The translations under genes and the position numbers were made by a program. This document shows positions 54,322 to 63,186 of a DNA stretch of 64,000 nucleotides, piece after piece. The stretch covers positions 992,001 through 1,056,000 of the forward strand of contig NC_014374.1 in NCBI RefSeq assembly GCF_000144915.1, in the 5' to 3' direction. Origin of the DNA: Acidilobus saccharovorans 345-15 (GTDB lineage Archaea; Thermoproteota; Thermoprotei_A; Sulfolobales; Acidilobaceae). Below the pieces are notes generated by a model, which was given only the letters and a program-made list of their open reading frames with translations, searched no databases and was not told where the DNA came from. Numbering within the stretch: position 1 is the first letter of the stretch; each line of letters opens with the position of its first letter.

Positions 54322-55484
54322 ATCATAGACGTTAGGAGCTCCGTCAACTTTTGCTCGTCAAGGTTTACCCTTCCAAGCCTAGTCCTAAGCCTCTCAGCTA
54401 CTATTGGATTACTGAAGGCCCTCCTTACGGCCTCCCTCACTATGTCCCTACCTATGCCATAGTAGCCTAGCCTCCTGTTAAACCCGACGGACTCCGCGAA
54501 CTTTTCAAGTATATTGCCGGCGGTTTCCGCCGTTATGTTCCCAGAGGGCTCCAGTATTCTCAGAAGCCTTGTAGATATATCAGGGGAGGCGGAATGTATT
54601 ATCGGCGCCAAGGCGGGCCCTATTATCGCCAGGCCGCACCCGTGGGGCAGCGATGGCACTAGGCCACTCAATATGTTCTCTATCTGGTGTACTATGTTTG
54701 TCGGGCTGAGGTCTATAGCGACGCCCGATATCATTGATGAGTACATGAGCCAGTACCTGGGCGACTCATCCTTAGGGTTAGCCACTGCCAGGGGCAAGTT
54801 CTCAACAATCCTCCTTATAGACTCCTCGGCCAAAGCCCAGACCAGCGGCGAGCTTCCGACTGTTGTGGCAGCCTCATAAGCGTGGTAGAGCGCGTCGAAA
54901 GTAGTACAAAGCACCTGCTCCATGGGCATAGAGATGGTGTACCTTGGATCGTCAAAGGCCGCCTTAGGGTAGCAGACCTCGTTGCCAAGCTTGTCGCCCC
55001 TGGTGACGTCAGTCATATTGGCGTAGCGGTTTACCTCGGACCCAGTTCCGTGAGTTAGGTTCACCGCGTAAACTGGTAAACATGTCTGGGCGCGCCGCTT
55101 GCCGTAAAGGTAATCCAAGGCCGTGCCGCCATTAGCAACTATGGCCGAGGCTACCTTAGCGGTGTCTATTGTACTTCCTCCGCCTATCGCTATTAGGGCC
55201 TCAGCCCCGAAGTCCTTAACGTACTTCGCCAGCTCATCTGCAAGTGATGAAGGTGGGTTGGCCACAACCCTGTCAAATATAGAATATTCTACTCCGTTAT
55301 CCCTCAATATGGCAATGACGTCATCGAGCGCTCCGCTGGCCTTGGCCGCAATCCTACCTGTTACTATAATGACCTTCCTGACGCCTTTAACGTAGCTTCT
55401 CAGCGACTCCTCGGAGCTGGGTCCGAAGTGCACCTTTGTGCAGCTGTAAGTCCATTCGAAAGGCTTTAGGGGCAATACTCTCAC
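54318..55484 (-). CDS. Iron-containing alcohol dehydrogenase
   Basis: Group III ADH. The NAD(P) region is GVRKVIIVTGRIAAKASGAL and ALIAIGGGSTIDTAKVAS; GTGSEVNRYANMTD and the metal ligands D/H in FDALYHAYEA and HQIENILSGLVPSLPHGCG are present. It is 388 aa, full length. The substrate is unknown; butanol or semialdehyde reduction would fit the acyl-CoA context. Confidence 0.92.
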   Translation of the reverse strand: MRVLPLKPFEWTYSCTKVHFGPSSEESLRSYVKGVRKVIIVTGRIAAKASGALDDVIAILRDNGVEYSIFDRVVANPPSSLADELAKYVKDFGAEALIAIGGGSTIDTAKVASAIVANGGTALDYLYGKRRAQTCLPVYAVNLTHGTGSEVNRYANMTDVTRGDKLGNEVCYPKAAFDDPRYTISMPMEQVLCTTFDALYHAYEAATTVGSSPLVWALAEESIRRIVENLPLAVANPKDESPRYWLMYSSMISGVAIDLSPTNIVHQIENILSGLVPSLPHGCGLAIIGPALAPIIHSASPDISTRLLRILEPSGNITAETAGNILEKFAESVGFNRRLGYYGIGRDIVREAVRRAFSNPIVAERLRTRLGRVNLDEQKLTELLTSMI

Positions 55485-55541
55485 CGCGCACTAAGATAGA
55501 AGCTAGCTTAAAAAAGGGGAGCTATAGGTTACTCAACTGGT

Positions 55542-55617
55542 GCGGCGGTAGTCTAGCTTGGACTAGGACGCCGGCCTGCCACGCCGGAGGTCCCGGGTTC
55601 GAGTCCCGGCCGCCGCA
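55542..55617 (+). tRNA. tRNA-Gly (anticodon GCC)
   Basis: 76-nt cloverleaf with no intron: acceptor GCGGCGG/CCGCCGC, anticodon stem CCGGC/GCCGG with loop CTGCCAC, T stem CCGGG/CCCGG, discriminator A, CCA encoded at 55618-55620. TATA box GCTTAAAAAA at 55506-55515. Confidence 0.96.
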
Positions 55618-55745
55618 CCATTTGTTTTAGCCAGGAGAACCACCCCGTTTACGCCAGGTCGTTGAAGCCCAGAAGGGATCCACTACCTTATGGGGTTCAA
55701 CTATCTTACATGTGAAGAGGTTTAGCTTCAGCGAGCTATTTAACT

Positions 55746-56108
55746 TTGTCAAAGAGCAAGGCTAGGCGGGTGGCTAGGGTGGCGAGGAGGAGGAAGAGAA
55801 GAATTAAACAAGTCAAAAGAGTGAGGAAGCCTTCAAGGTACTTCCAGTGCCCTCGCTGCGGCGCTATGACGCTGACTGTGGACTTCAAAAAGTTGGACTC
55901 AGCTAATGAGAAGCTAGCGATAGCTAGATGTGGTACATGCCACCTGTACTGCGAGCTCAGGGTCCCGATAACTCTTGACAAGGTTGACGTGTATAACAAA
56001 ATATCTGACCTAGCCTATGAAAACCGCCTAGACGAATGCTCGCGTCCAACATCTGAGGAGGATAGCGAAGGCGAGGAGGAGGGTAGCGAGGAGGGAGAGG
56101 AGGAATAA
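55746..56108 (+). CDS. elf1: Elf1-like transcription elongation factor (zinc ribbon)
   Basis: Very basic N-terminus (residues 1-30), a four-Cys zinc ribbon (FQCPRCGAMTLTVDF and ARCGTCHLYCEL), then VPITLDKVDVYNKISDLAYE as in Elf1, and an acidic tail of about 25 Glu/Ser residues. It binds RNA polymerase during elongation. The TTG at 55746 is 2 nt after TATA-like TATTTAAC (55737-55744); if that box is used, the start may be GTG 55770. Confidence 0.88.
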   Translation: MSKSKARRVARVARRRKRRIKQVKRVRKPSRYFQCPRCGAMTLTVDFKKLDSANEKLAIARCGTCHLYCELRVPITLDKVDVYNKISDLAYENRLDECSRPTSEEDSEGEEEGSEEGEEE

Positions 56109-56163
56109 CATTTAAAATTTAGGAACTACTTAATCTCTCAAGCCGACTCAGAGGAAGGGAGCT

Positions 56164-56931
56164 TTGAAGATAGGAAAGGTCCTAAGGATGCTGCTCTCAG
56201 AGAGGGATGAGAAGGGTAAGATACACCTGACCCTCATAGACCCTGAGAAGACCTCGCCCGAGGAGGCCGAAAGAATAGCGATGACAGCGGCGGACGCGGG
56301 CTCCACGGCGATTCTAATAGGGGGCTCCTTAGGTATCTTTGAGCCTCTACTCTCGGAGGTGGTCAGGGCTGTCAAGAAGTCAGGGCTTCCTGTAATACTG
56401 TTCCCTGGAAACATCAACGGTTTAACGCCACACGCTGACGCCGTACTGTTCATGACTCTCATGAACAGCGATGACCCATATTATGTTACGGGGGTTCAGG
56501 CCCAGGCGGCCCCCATAGTGTTAAGGATGGGCATAGAGCCCATCCCAACCGCTTACATAATAGTTGGCTATGGCGGCGCCGCAGGCTACATAGGCAGGGC
56601 TAGACCTATACCCTACGAGAGGAGCGACATACTGGCCGCCTACGCTCTGGCTAGTGCTATGATGGGGGCCTCGCTAATCTACCTCGAGGCTGGCAGCGGC
56701 GCCCCGCGGCCTATACCGCCCAGCTCTGTTAGGGTTGTTAAGTCCGTGCTTAACTCGGCTGGCTTTGATGGTCTCCTGATAGTTGGCGGCGGCATTAACT
56801 CGCCCGAGGTCGCTGCAGCTATAGCCGAGGCTGGAGCTGATGGCATAGTTAATGGTACCCTTGTTGAGAAGGATCCGCGCTCGCTGTATGACATGGTTAA
56901 CTCTTTACGCCTTCGCAACAGCCGGCCTTAG
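56164..56931 (+). CDS. Geranylgeranylglyceryl phosphate synthase
   Basis: TIM-barrel prenyltransferase joining GGPP to glycerol-1-phosphate, the first ether bond of archaeal lipids. Landmarks: LTLIDPEKTSPEEAERIAMT, ILIGGSLGI, PGNINGLTPHADAVLFMTL, AYIIVGYGGAAGYIGRARP, YLEAGSGAPRPIP and VGGGINSPEVAA. It has a TTG start after GGGAG. It uses the isoprenoids made from the mevalonate operon. Confidence 0.95.
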   Translation: MKIGKVLRMLLSERDEKGKIHLTLIDPEKTSPEEAERIAMTAADAGSTAILIGGSLGIFEPLLSEVVRAVKKSGLPVILFPGNINGLTPHADAVLFMTLMNSDDPYYVTGVQAQAAPIVLRMGIEPIPTAYIIVGYGGAAGYIGRARPIPYERSDILAAYALASAMMGASLIYLEAGSGAPRPIPPSSVRVVKSVLNSAGFDGLLIVGGGINSPEVAAAIAEAGADGIVNGTLVEKDPRSLYDMVNSLRLRNSRP

Positions 56932-57181
56932 CAAGCTCTTGCCCATATTTGCCCCGCAGCGCCTCCTCGACATCTATGTCAAGTAGATTAGCTATGCTTA
57001 TGGCCCACGCTATGACATCTGCAAGCTCCTCCGAGATGCCTGACTTATCCCTCTTCAACAGGGCCTCGCCAAGCTCCCCAACCTCTTCTACAAACCACGC
57101 AAAAGTTGGAAAGAGGCCCCTCTCGCTGTCCCTGTTGAAATACTCGTCCTTCATGGCCCTCTGAACACACCTAAGCTCCAA
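56897..57181 (-). CDS. MazG-family nucleotide pyrophosphohydrolase
   Basis: Single MazG helical domain of 94 aa. The Mg2+-binding motif is EEVGELGEALL followed after a gap by EELADVIAW (ExxE...ExxD). It hydrolyses non-canonical or excess NTPs. It ends inside the convergent GGGP synthase (35-nt overlap). Confidence 0.9.
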   Translation of the reverse strand: MELRCVQRAMKDEYFNRDSERGLFPTFAWFVEEVGELGEALLKRDKSGISEELADVIAWAISIANLLDIDVEEALRGKYGQELAKAGCCEGVKS

Positions 57182-57238
57182 GGGCTCGCCCCAAGTTAGG
57201 TTAAATAACGCTGGCTAACATTAAGGGCGCGAGGCCCT

Positions 57239-57427
57239 ATGCCTGATAAGAAAAAGAGCGCCTCAAGCAGCAAGAAGAGGAAGGAATCAGGACCACTGGC
57301 CGCGGCTGGCCTCGTGGCCTTCTACGAGAACTATAAGTCTAAGATTGAGATCTCGCCTACCTCACTCGTTATCATATCTGCCGTAATAGCGGCAGCCGTC
57401 ATCATAGCCAGGATGGTAGTTCACTAA
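57239..57427 (+). CDS. secG: Sec61-beta / SecG preprotein translocase subunit
   Basis: 62-aa protein: basic cytosolic N-terminus, GPLAAAGLVAFYENYKSK then ISPTSLVIISAVIAAAVIIARMVV as the single transmembrane helix, the Sec61-beta pattern. It ends 2 nt from the convergent SWIM gene. Confidence 0.93.
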   Translation: MPDKKKSASSSKKRKESGPLAAAGLVAFYENYKSKIEISPTSLVIISAVIAAAVIIARMVVH

Positions 57428-57429
57428 CC

Positions 57430-57918
57430 TCAGGAAGTGCTTTTTTGAACATTGCTATATAAAATCCTCCTTAAGGTGACGCTCTGCCCTAAGGTCAGCA
57501 CCTCATTCACTATTTTAAGCATATCATCTATAGGCAGGCCTTCTAAGCTATGAGGCTTACCGCCCCTCCTCAAAGCCTTACTGAACGCTATTACATGTGT
57601 ACACCCAAACTCATCCTCGCTGAGCAACCTCCTCTGAAATCCCTCACAGCTGCAGTATATCGGCTTCACATCAGCGCTTCTGGACGTGCGCTCCCTGGGG
57701 GCTGCCGGAACTATGAGGTGGTCACCGTGAGCACCCATGTAAACCCACAGCTCAAGTCTTCCGGATCTAATTTTAACGTACCTTTGTGAAGTCTCCTCCT
57801 CGGTTATGCTGGACTCCCATGACTTAGGATAACTCCTAAGCAGCGCCATAGACTCTATGGCTTGCTCAGCGTCGTAGAGCGGAGGCCTTGGTCTTCCTTG
57901 TAACCCTGAGAACTTCAT
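57430..57918 (-). CDS. SWIM zinc-finger protein
   Basis: The SWIM motif CxCx(n)CxH reads CSCEGFQRRLLSEDEFGCTH, with flanking hydrophobic FSKALRR. Archaeal SWIM proteins resemble Sws1, a partner of RadA paralogs in recombination; that link is only by family. The start is uncertain: ATG at 57918 has GGAGGG upstream and overlaps rpiA by 53 nt, ATG at 57849 would avoid overlap. Confidence 0.8.
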   Translation of the reverse strand: MKFSGLQGRPRPPLYDAEQAIESMALLRSYPKSWESSITEEETSQRYVKIRSGRLELWVYMGAHGDHLIVPAAPRERTSRSADVKPIYCSCEGFQRRLLSEDEFGCTHVIAFSKALRRGGKPHSLEGLPIDDMLKIVNEVLTLGQSVTLRRILYSNVQKSTS

Positions 57919-58588
57919 ACCTGCAGTCCCTCCTGCCCACCACCACATAGTCTGCCATTCCAAGGAAGAGCCCTGTGTCGACTATGCCAGGTATATTATG
58001 CAGCTTCATGTCAAAGTCTCCTGGGTCCTCTATGGGCCCTGTGTATAAGTCAACTATCATGCCCCTCCAGTCACTTATTAGTGGACCCACCTTACCGCTG
58101 CCCTCCCTGGGGACCACCTTAAATCCCATTGACCTGAGCTCGCTGGCAACCATAGGGTAAGCCTCTGGGACCACCTCTAACGGCAGGGGTCCCCTGGAGC
58201 CCAGCTTTTCAACAAGCTTGTCCTCGCCCACAACAAATATGCTGATCCTGCTGAAGAATGCCAGCATTTTCTCTCCCAACAGCGCCCCTCCCCGGCCCTT
58301 TATCATATCGCCGCTTAACGTGACCTCGTCGGCTCCGTCTATGTAAACGTCTATTAAGGCGTCGCCGGCTGGGTAATATATGACGTCCACGCCTTCGCCG
58401 CTGAGGGAGAGGGCCGTTGATAAGCTGGAGCTCACCACCCTCTTGCCCCTAAGCAGGCCGGAGGCTCTCACGAGAAACTCCTTAACAGTGGTTCCTGTGC
58501 CAATGCCTACTAAGGAAGCACGCGCAATGAACTCTTTAGCAACCTCGACGGCACCGGCCGCCGCGGCTTCCTTTGGGTCGCAGCTCAC
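57866..58588 (-). CDS. rpiA: Ribose-5-phosphate isomerase A
   Basis: Converts ribose-5-phosphate to ribulose-5-phosphate. Landmarks: SLVGIGTGTTVKEFLVRA, DVYIDGADEVTLSGDMIKGRGGAL, VVGEDKLVEKLGSRGPLPLEV and FDMKLHNIPGIVDTGLFLG. It is 240 aa, complete. Its end overlaps the SWIM gene start. Confidence 0.95.
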   Translation of the reverse strand: MSCDPKEAAAAGAVEVAKEFIARASLVGIGTGTTVKEFLVRASGLLRGKRVVSSSLSTALSLSGEGVDVIYYPAGDALIDVYIDGADEVTLSGDMIKGRGGALLGEKMLAFFSRISIFVVGEDKLVEKLGSRGPLPLEVVPEAYPMVASELRSMGFKVVPREGSGKVGPLISDWRGMIVDLYTGPIEDPGDFDMKLHNIPGIVDTGLFLGMADYVVVGRRDCRYEVLRVTRKTKASALRR

Positions 58589-58709
58589 TTAAGTTCACCC
58601 AAAGATTTTCAGAGCTAGCTGTTAATGTAAGGTTAAAGCCACGCTAAAAGTTTACACCGGGCAGGCTATTAAACATAATACTTCAGGAGCAGCACCTAGT
58701 TTAGGTACC

Positions 58710-59591
58710 TTGAATATGAGTGCCAACGAGAGCTCCAAGGTACCCATAGCTGACGCTCACTCACACATCAATGCTGTCAGGGGCCTCAGCGCAAATGAGT
58801 TTGCAGAGGCTTTCCGTAAAGCTAATGGATGGTTCGTGGCCCTTGTTGGAGTATCGCCTTGGGACTATGGCGCTATGCCCCCCAGCCTGAGGGACGCCTA
58901 TCTAAAGTCCGTGGATATACACGTCAAAACTTGCTCAGAAATGCGCTCTAAGGGAGTTTCCGTAGCCTGCATAGACGGCTTCTACCCTGGCGACGTTGAT
59001 AAGCTTCTATCCATGGGGCTAAAGCCGTCTGAAGTCCTGAATCTTGGCAGAGAAGTCCTGCAGTACGAGTTGACGCTATGTAGGAATGGTCTCCTTGATG
59101 GAATAGGAGAGGTGGGGAGACAGCATTATAAAGCGATGCCCCTCAGCCTTTTGGTGTCAGAGCTGTTAATGGAGGAGGCCATTAAGGCTGGCTCTGAGGA
59201 GGACTGCGTAATTCACCTTCACTTGGAGGATATAGGCCCTGACACCGTACTCCTGACACATGAGGTGATAAAGAGGCTCAACGTGAAACCGTCGAGCAAG
59301 ATAATATTCCATCATGCCCGTCCCGATATGATTCCCGCGGCCTCCTCCCTTGGGTACTCTGCCACCGTTTTCGGAAGGAAGGAGGTACTGAGGGCTGCCG
59401 TCGCCTTGAAAGCCTGGGGCTTTATGGTAGAAAGCGACTTTCCGGGAGTTATGTTAAACGGTGCTGTCACTCCATGGTCGCTTGCAGAGGTTGAAGTAGG
59501 GTTGCTAAGGGACTCCCTGGCCACGGAGGAGTTCCTATATAAGGTCAACATAGACAATATTGTAAAAAGCTATGGCGTTTCCCCACCTTAG
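58710..59591 (+). CDS. TatD-like metal-dependent hydrolase
   Basis: TIM-barrel amidohydrolase. The N-terminal metal motif is PIADAHSHINAV (HxH type), a central GLLDGIGEVGRQHY supplies the Glu, and IHLHLED, KIIFHHARPDM and VESDFPGV provide further ligands. It is probably a nuclease or small-ester hydrolase of the TatD-related group. It has a TTG start; ATG two codons on is possible. Confidence 0.82.
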   Translation: MNMSANESSKVPIADAHSHINAVRGLSANEFAEAFRKANGWFVALVGVSPWDYGAMPPSLRDAYLKSVDIHVKTCSEMRSKGVSVACIDGFYPGDVDKLLSMGLKPSEVLNLGREVLQYELTLCRNGLLDGIGEVGRQHYKAMPLSLLVSELLMEEAIKAGSEEDCVIHLHLEDIGPDTVLLTHEVIKRLNVKPSSKIIFHHARPDMIPAASSLGYSATVFGRKEVLRAAVALKAWGFMVESDFPGVMLNGAVTPWSLAEVEVGLLRDSLATEEFLYKVNIDNIVKSYGVSPP

Positions 59592-60958
59592 CTGAAGTCT
59601 ATAACTTCTAGGGCTTCCTTACGCTCGAGTTTGCGCACCGTCAGATACCTGTACGAGACCTGCTGTAGGAAAGTGTTGTGCCCCTGTATCATGACTGAGT
59701 GGAGGTGTGCATTGACCTTCTTTAACATGCGCTGGAGGACCTCAGGGCTAAGCCGGTCCTCGCCGTCAGTAATCAATATTATGTCGCTTGGCCTGTCCTT
59801 GCCCCCCAACTTCATCTTGTCAATGTCATCAACCGCTGATGAGACGGCCCTAGTTATGTCGGTTCCTCCGCCGGCCTTCACCCTTGCAAGATAAGAGAGC
59901 AGCCTTAACACGTCGTTGGGCTTTGAGTTACTTCTCACTACCATCGAGCTATAGGGTATGGAATCGAAGAACCTAACTATAAACGTCCTACCCTCGTCCA
60001 TGGATTTCTTGAAGAGGGCCACGGCAACTGCCCTGGCCCAGTCTATCTTAGAGCCTACCATGCTGCCGCTCTTATCAAGGAGCACGTAGATGGGCCCCCT
60101 GGAGGCTGGCAGCTCCTTCTCGTAAAGTAGCAGCTTGCCGTTGGCCAGGTCCGCATAAAAGAGGTCAGCGGGGAGCGCGAGCTGGCTGTAGTGAATTCTC
60201 TCTACGTCGCCCCCGTACTCAAGCCCTGAGACCCAGCCCTTAGAGAACTTGGTGGTGTTCCTGCCCTTTACTGAGGGCAGCTTGAAGCCCTCAATTTTCT
60301 CAAGTATCCTAGCGACGTCCGTCTCCCTTGCAAGCCTTAACACCAGCTCGGCGGAGCTCTCAAGGGAGAAGACGCTCCCCTTGCCCGCGCCTAGCCTCTC
60401 GGCCGTCATCTTTATTTTCTTTGCCATCTCGGAGTCCTTCATCGCGGCCTCGGCAGCCTTCTGAACCGCCTCCTGGATGTTAGGGGGTCCTGACTCAGGC
60501 CCCTCCTGCTCCTGCTGTTCCTGCTGCTCCTGCGACTTGTTGCCTCCGCCTGAGCCCTCAGGAGGCGGAAGGAGCCTGTTCAGCCTCTCTATGAATGACG
60601 CAGAGGCTACTATGCTAGTTAGGGTGTCCGCCGTAGTGTAGATCTTGGACTTCCAAAGGCTCTCACTCTTCACCATAGATGAGACTATAGATCTCCTGAA
60701 GCTCATGTCCTTATCATCGGTCTCGCTCTGCTCTGGTATCAGAGGCACAGGCAAGTAGTACGTGTAAAAGACGTCGACGGCCAGAGCCGCTGATATCCTC
60801 TGATCGAGGTCCTTCTCTGCTATTTTCTTAGCTACAGAGAGGACCTTCTCCCCACGGTAAAGTTTTATCTCATCTATTAAGCCTACCTCTGGGTGGACGC
60901 TCATTGGGGGCCGTTTCTCACGATCTTTCCTCTCCTTGTCCTCGCTCATCATCCTCAC
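59588..60958 (-). CDS. VWA-domain protein (ViaA/CoxE-like), partner of MoxR ATPase
   Basis: The C-terminal von Willebrand A domain has a complete MIDAS site: YVLLDKSGSMVGSK, GGGTDITRAV and ILITDGED. The N-terminal part is helical, with a Gln/Glu-rich linker (QEQQEQQEQEGPESG) near residues 140-160. It starts 3 nt after the MoxR stop, a standard MoxR-VWA chaperone pair for metal-dependent protein complex assembly; the client is unknown. Confidence 0.9.
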   Translation of the reverse strand: MRMMSEDKERKDREKRPPMSVHPEVGLIDEIKLYRGEKVLSVAKKIAEKDLDQRISAALAVDVFYTYYLPVPLIPEQSETDDKDMSFRRSIVSSMVKSESLWKSKIYTTADTLTSIVASASFIERLNRLLPPPEGSGGGNKSQEQQEQQEQEGPESGPPNIQEAVQKAAEAAMKDSEMAKKIKMTAERLGAGKGSVFSLESSAELVLRLARETDVARILEKIEGFKLPSVKGRNTTKFSKGWVSGLEYGGDVERIHYSQLALPADLFYADLANGKLLLYEKELPASRGPIYVLLDKSGSMVGSKIDWARAVAVALFKKSMDEGRTFIVRFFDSIPYSSMVVRSNSKPNDVLRLLSYLARVKAGGGTDITRAVSSAVDDIDKMKLGGKDRPSDIILITDGEDRLSPEVLQRMLKKVNAHLHSVMIQGHNTFLQQVSYRYLTVRKLERKEALEVIDFS

Positions 60959-60961
60959 TCT

Positions 60962-62113
60962 TCACATGTTTAACTTTATCATGATTTCCTGCGTCAGATT
61001 CTCTATCATCTCGTCAACCTCCTCAGCCTTCTTCCTGACCTCCTCATCTTCGACGTCCTGTACGAGGCTTTGTATCTTGCCTTTTGCTACCTTTAAGTTC
61101 TTGTATATGTCCAGGAGCCTTGGGTCGAATGCCTCAAGCTCCTTTATTGACTTCTCGGCGTTCTTAACGTTGTTAGCTATCTCGTCAAGCTCGCGCAGTA
61201 TCCTCTCCTTGGTCTTGAGCTCCTCCACCAATATGGTGTTCACCTTGTCAAAATCGTCTATGTCCTTGGGCACGGTATACCTGAGCACTATGAGGTCCGA
61301 CTCTGTGGCCTGCATTCTGCCCTCGAGCATCGCGTGGGCCGCTATGGCCTTCAATATCTTGCCCTTTCTCCTGTCGCTTATGTGAAGCTCCTTCTCATTC
61401 ATAATCATGAAGAGCCTTATCAGCTTGCTCTTTACGGGACTTAGGTCAACCTTAAACATGAGGTTGTTGATGGCCCTGAGGTCATCCATTGTCATAACTT
61501 TAGGGGCTGACTGCGAGATCCCCATTTCGAGCTTCCACGCGGCATCAAGGAGGCTGTCCCATGACTCCTCATCCAGCGGCCTGACGCTCTGCCTGAAGAG
61601 GAACCTGTCGTACAGGGCCTCGAGTTCGGGCTCCTCGGGAACCCTGTTGGACGCTCCTACGAGGGTCCAAAGCGGTACCTTTATCTCGGTATAGCCGTCA
61701 TATAGGACTCTTTCCTGCATTATGCTGAGTATGCTGTTGAGCACGGCGCTGTTGGCATTAAATATCTCGTCCAGGAACGCTATCTCAGCCTCCGGCAGCT
61801 TTCCAGCCGTTATCCTCCTATAAACTCCCTGCCTGAGCGACTTTATGTCAAGTGGTCCGAAGAGCTCACTGGGCTCTGTAAACTTTGTCAGGAGGTACTT
61901 GAAGAACCTGGCATTAAGAAGGTCAGCGGACCTCCTTGCTATGGCGCTCTTAGCCGTGCCTGGCTCCCCTATGAGCACCACGTGCTCGCCCGTCATGAGG
62001 GCCAGCGTTATTACTAGCGACTCCTCGTGCCTGCCCACGAATGGTGCCTCAAGCTCGGTAAGAAACTGCGAGGCCAGCTTCATTAACTCCTCAGGCTGCC
62101 GTTGGGTTGACAC
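60962..62113 (-). CDS. MoxR-type AAA+ ATPase (RavA-like)
   Basis: Walker A GEPGTAKSAIARR, Walker B AEIAFLDEIFNANSAVL, sensor LVGASNRVPEEPEL; the last 90 residues are a coiled coil (LRELDEIANNVKNAEKSIKEL). It is 383 aa. It is first of the pair with the VWA protein. Upstream 62114-62268 holds its promoter (GCTCAGCTAC...) and no gene. Confidence 0.92.
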   Translation of the reverse strand: MSTQRQPEELMKLASQFLTELEAPFVGRHEESLVITLALMTGEHVVLIGEPGTAKSAIARRSADLLNARFFKYLLTKFTEPSELFGPLDIKSLRQGVYRRITAGKLPEAEIAFLDEIFNANSAVLNSILSIMQERVLYDGYTEIKVPLWTLVGASNRVPEEPELEALYDRFLFRQSVRPLDEESWDSLLDAAWKLEMGISQSAPKVMTMDDLRAINNLMFKVDLSPVKSKLIRLFMIMNEKELHISDRRKGKILKAIAAHAMLEGRMQATESDLIVLRYTVPKDIDDFDKVNTILVEELKTKERILRELDEIANNVKNAEKSIKELEAFDPRLLDIYKNLKVAKGKIQSLVQDVEDEEVRKKAEEVDEMIENLTQEIMIKLNM

Positions 62114-62268
62114 CCACGTAACACCTATGCTCAGCTACCTAGATAGTAATTGGAGGTGAAAAACCTGCACTCCTAGCAGGCTTCTGAATACCAAAATTTT
62201 CTAACTAGGCGCTGACCGTTAATAAAAACGTGGAGTGGCATAAAGGGGTTAAAACAAAGGTGGAGGCC

Positions 62269-63186
62269 TCACTTCAGCGCCTGAGGGCCGTACTTCTCCA
62301 GCATCTCTATCCAGCGCCACATGGCGTCAATCTCTTCCTGCAGGCCCTTGAGCTTCTCCGGGTCCTTAAGCACGGGCTGGAACCTGCCCTGAAGCTTTAG
62401 GTACTCTGCAAGGGGCGCCCTCTTCTGTGGGTTCCTATACATGCCGCTGTAGGAGCTCAGCCTGAACTTGCCGTTCTCATACTCGAACAGGGGGAAGACC
62501 CCTGTCTGAACCGCCAGCTGGGCTATCTTAGCGGTAAGCCCTGGGTCGAACCTCCACCCTATCGGGCATGGCGCGTGTAGGTGTATGTACTTGAAGCCCT
62601 TTATCGAGGCTGCCTTCCTAAGCTTCTCTATAAAGTCCTGCGGGTAGCCGACGCTGGCGGTGGCCACGTAAGGCACGTTGTGGGCTATCATTATGAAGGG
62701 CAGGGGCTTCTTCTTCTCAGTCTTTCCTGCGTAGGTTGTGGTAGTCCATGCACCATATGGCGTTAGACCGCTCCTCTGAATGCCGGTGTTCATATAAGCC
62801 TCGTTGTCTACGCATATGTAAATTATGTTGTCATTGCGCTCGGCGGCCCCGCTCATGGATTGGAATCCTATGTCGGCGGTTCCACCGTCGCCGGCCCAGA
62901 CAACTACGTTATAGTTCTTGCCCATCATCTCGAAAGCAGCTTCCATGCCAGCTGCAGAGCTCGCCGCTGAGGCGAAGACTATGTTGAGCACTGGGAAGTT
63001 TATGCCGCTCTTAGGCACTATTCCCTGGATGACGCTGCTACAGCCAGCGGGTATCACTAGCACCACGTTGTCCCCAAGCGCCATCTTAACATATCTTAGC
63101 CCCATGGTCTCGGGGCAGCCAGGGCACGCGGCGTTCCCTGGCATCCCGTACCTTCTCCTGGGAAGGTCGGCCAGCCTTATGGGCAT
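62269..63186 (-). CDS. porB: Pyruvate:ferredoxin oxidoreductase beta subunit
   Basis: TPP-binding subunit that converts pyruvate and CoA to acetyl-CoA. GNAACPGCPETMGLRYV gives two of the cluster cysteines, VVVWAGDGGTADIGFQSM the TPP motif, ICVDNEAYMNTGIQRSG the binding loop, and HAPCPIGWRFDP a further Cys. It is 305 aa. The ATG shares a base with the porA stop (TGATG). Confidence 0.94.
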   Translation of the reverse strand: MPIRLADLPRRRYGMPGNAACPGCPETMGLRYVKMALGDNVVLVIPAGCSSVIQGIVPKSGINFPVLNIVFASAASSAAGMEAAFEMMGKNYNVVVWAGDGGTADIGFQSMSGAAERNDNIIYICVDNEAYMNTGIQRSGLTPYGAWTTTTYAGKTEKKKPLPFIMIAHNVPYVATASVGYPQDFIEKLRKAASIKGFKYIHLHAPCPIGWRFDPGLTAKIAQLAVQTGVFPLFEYENGKFRLSSYSGMYRNPQKRAPLAEYLKLQGRFQPVLKDPEKLKGLQEEIDAMWRWIEMLEKYGPQALK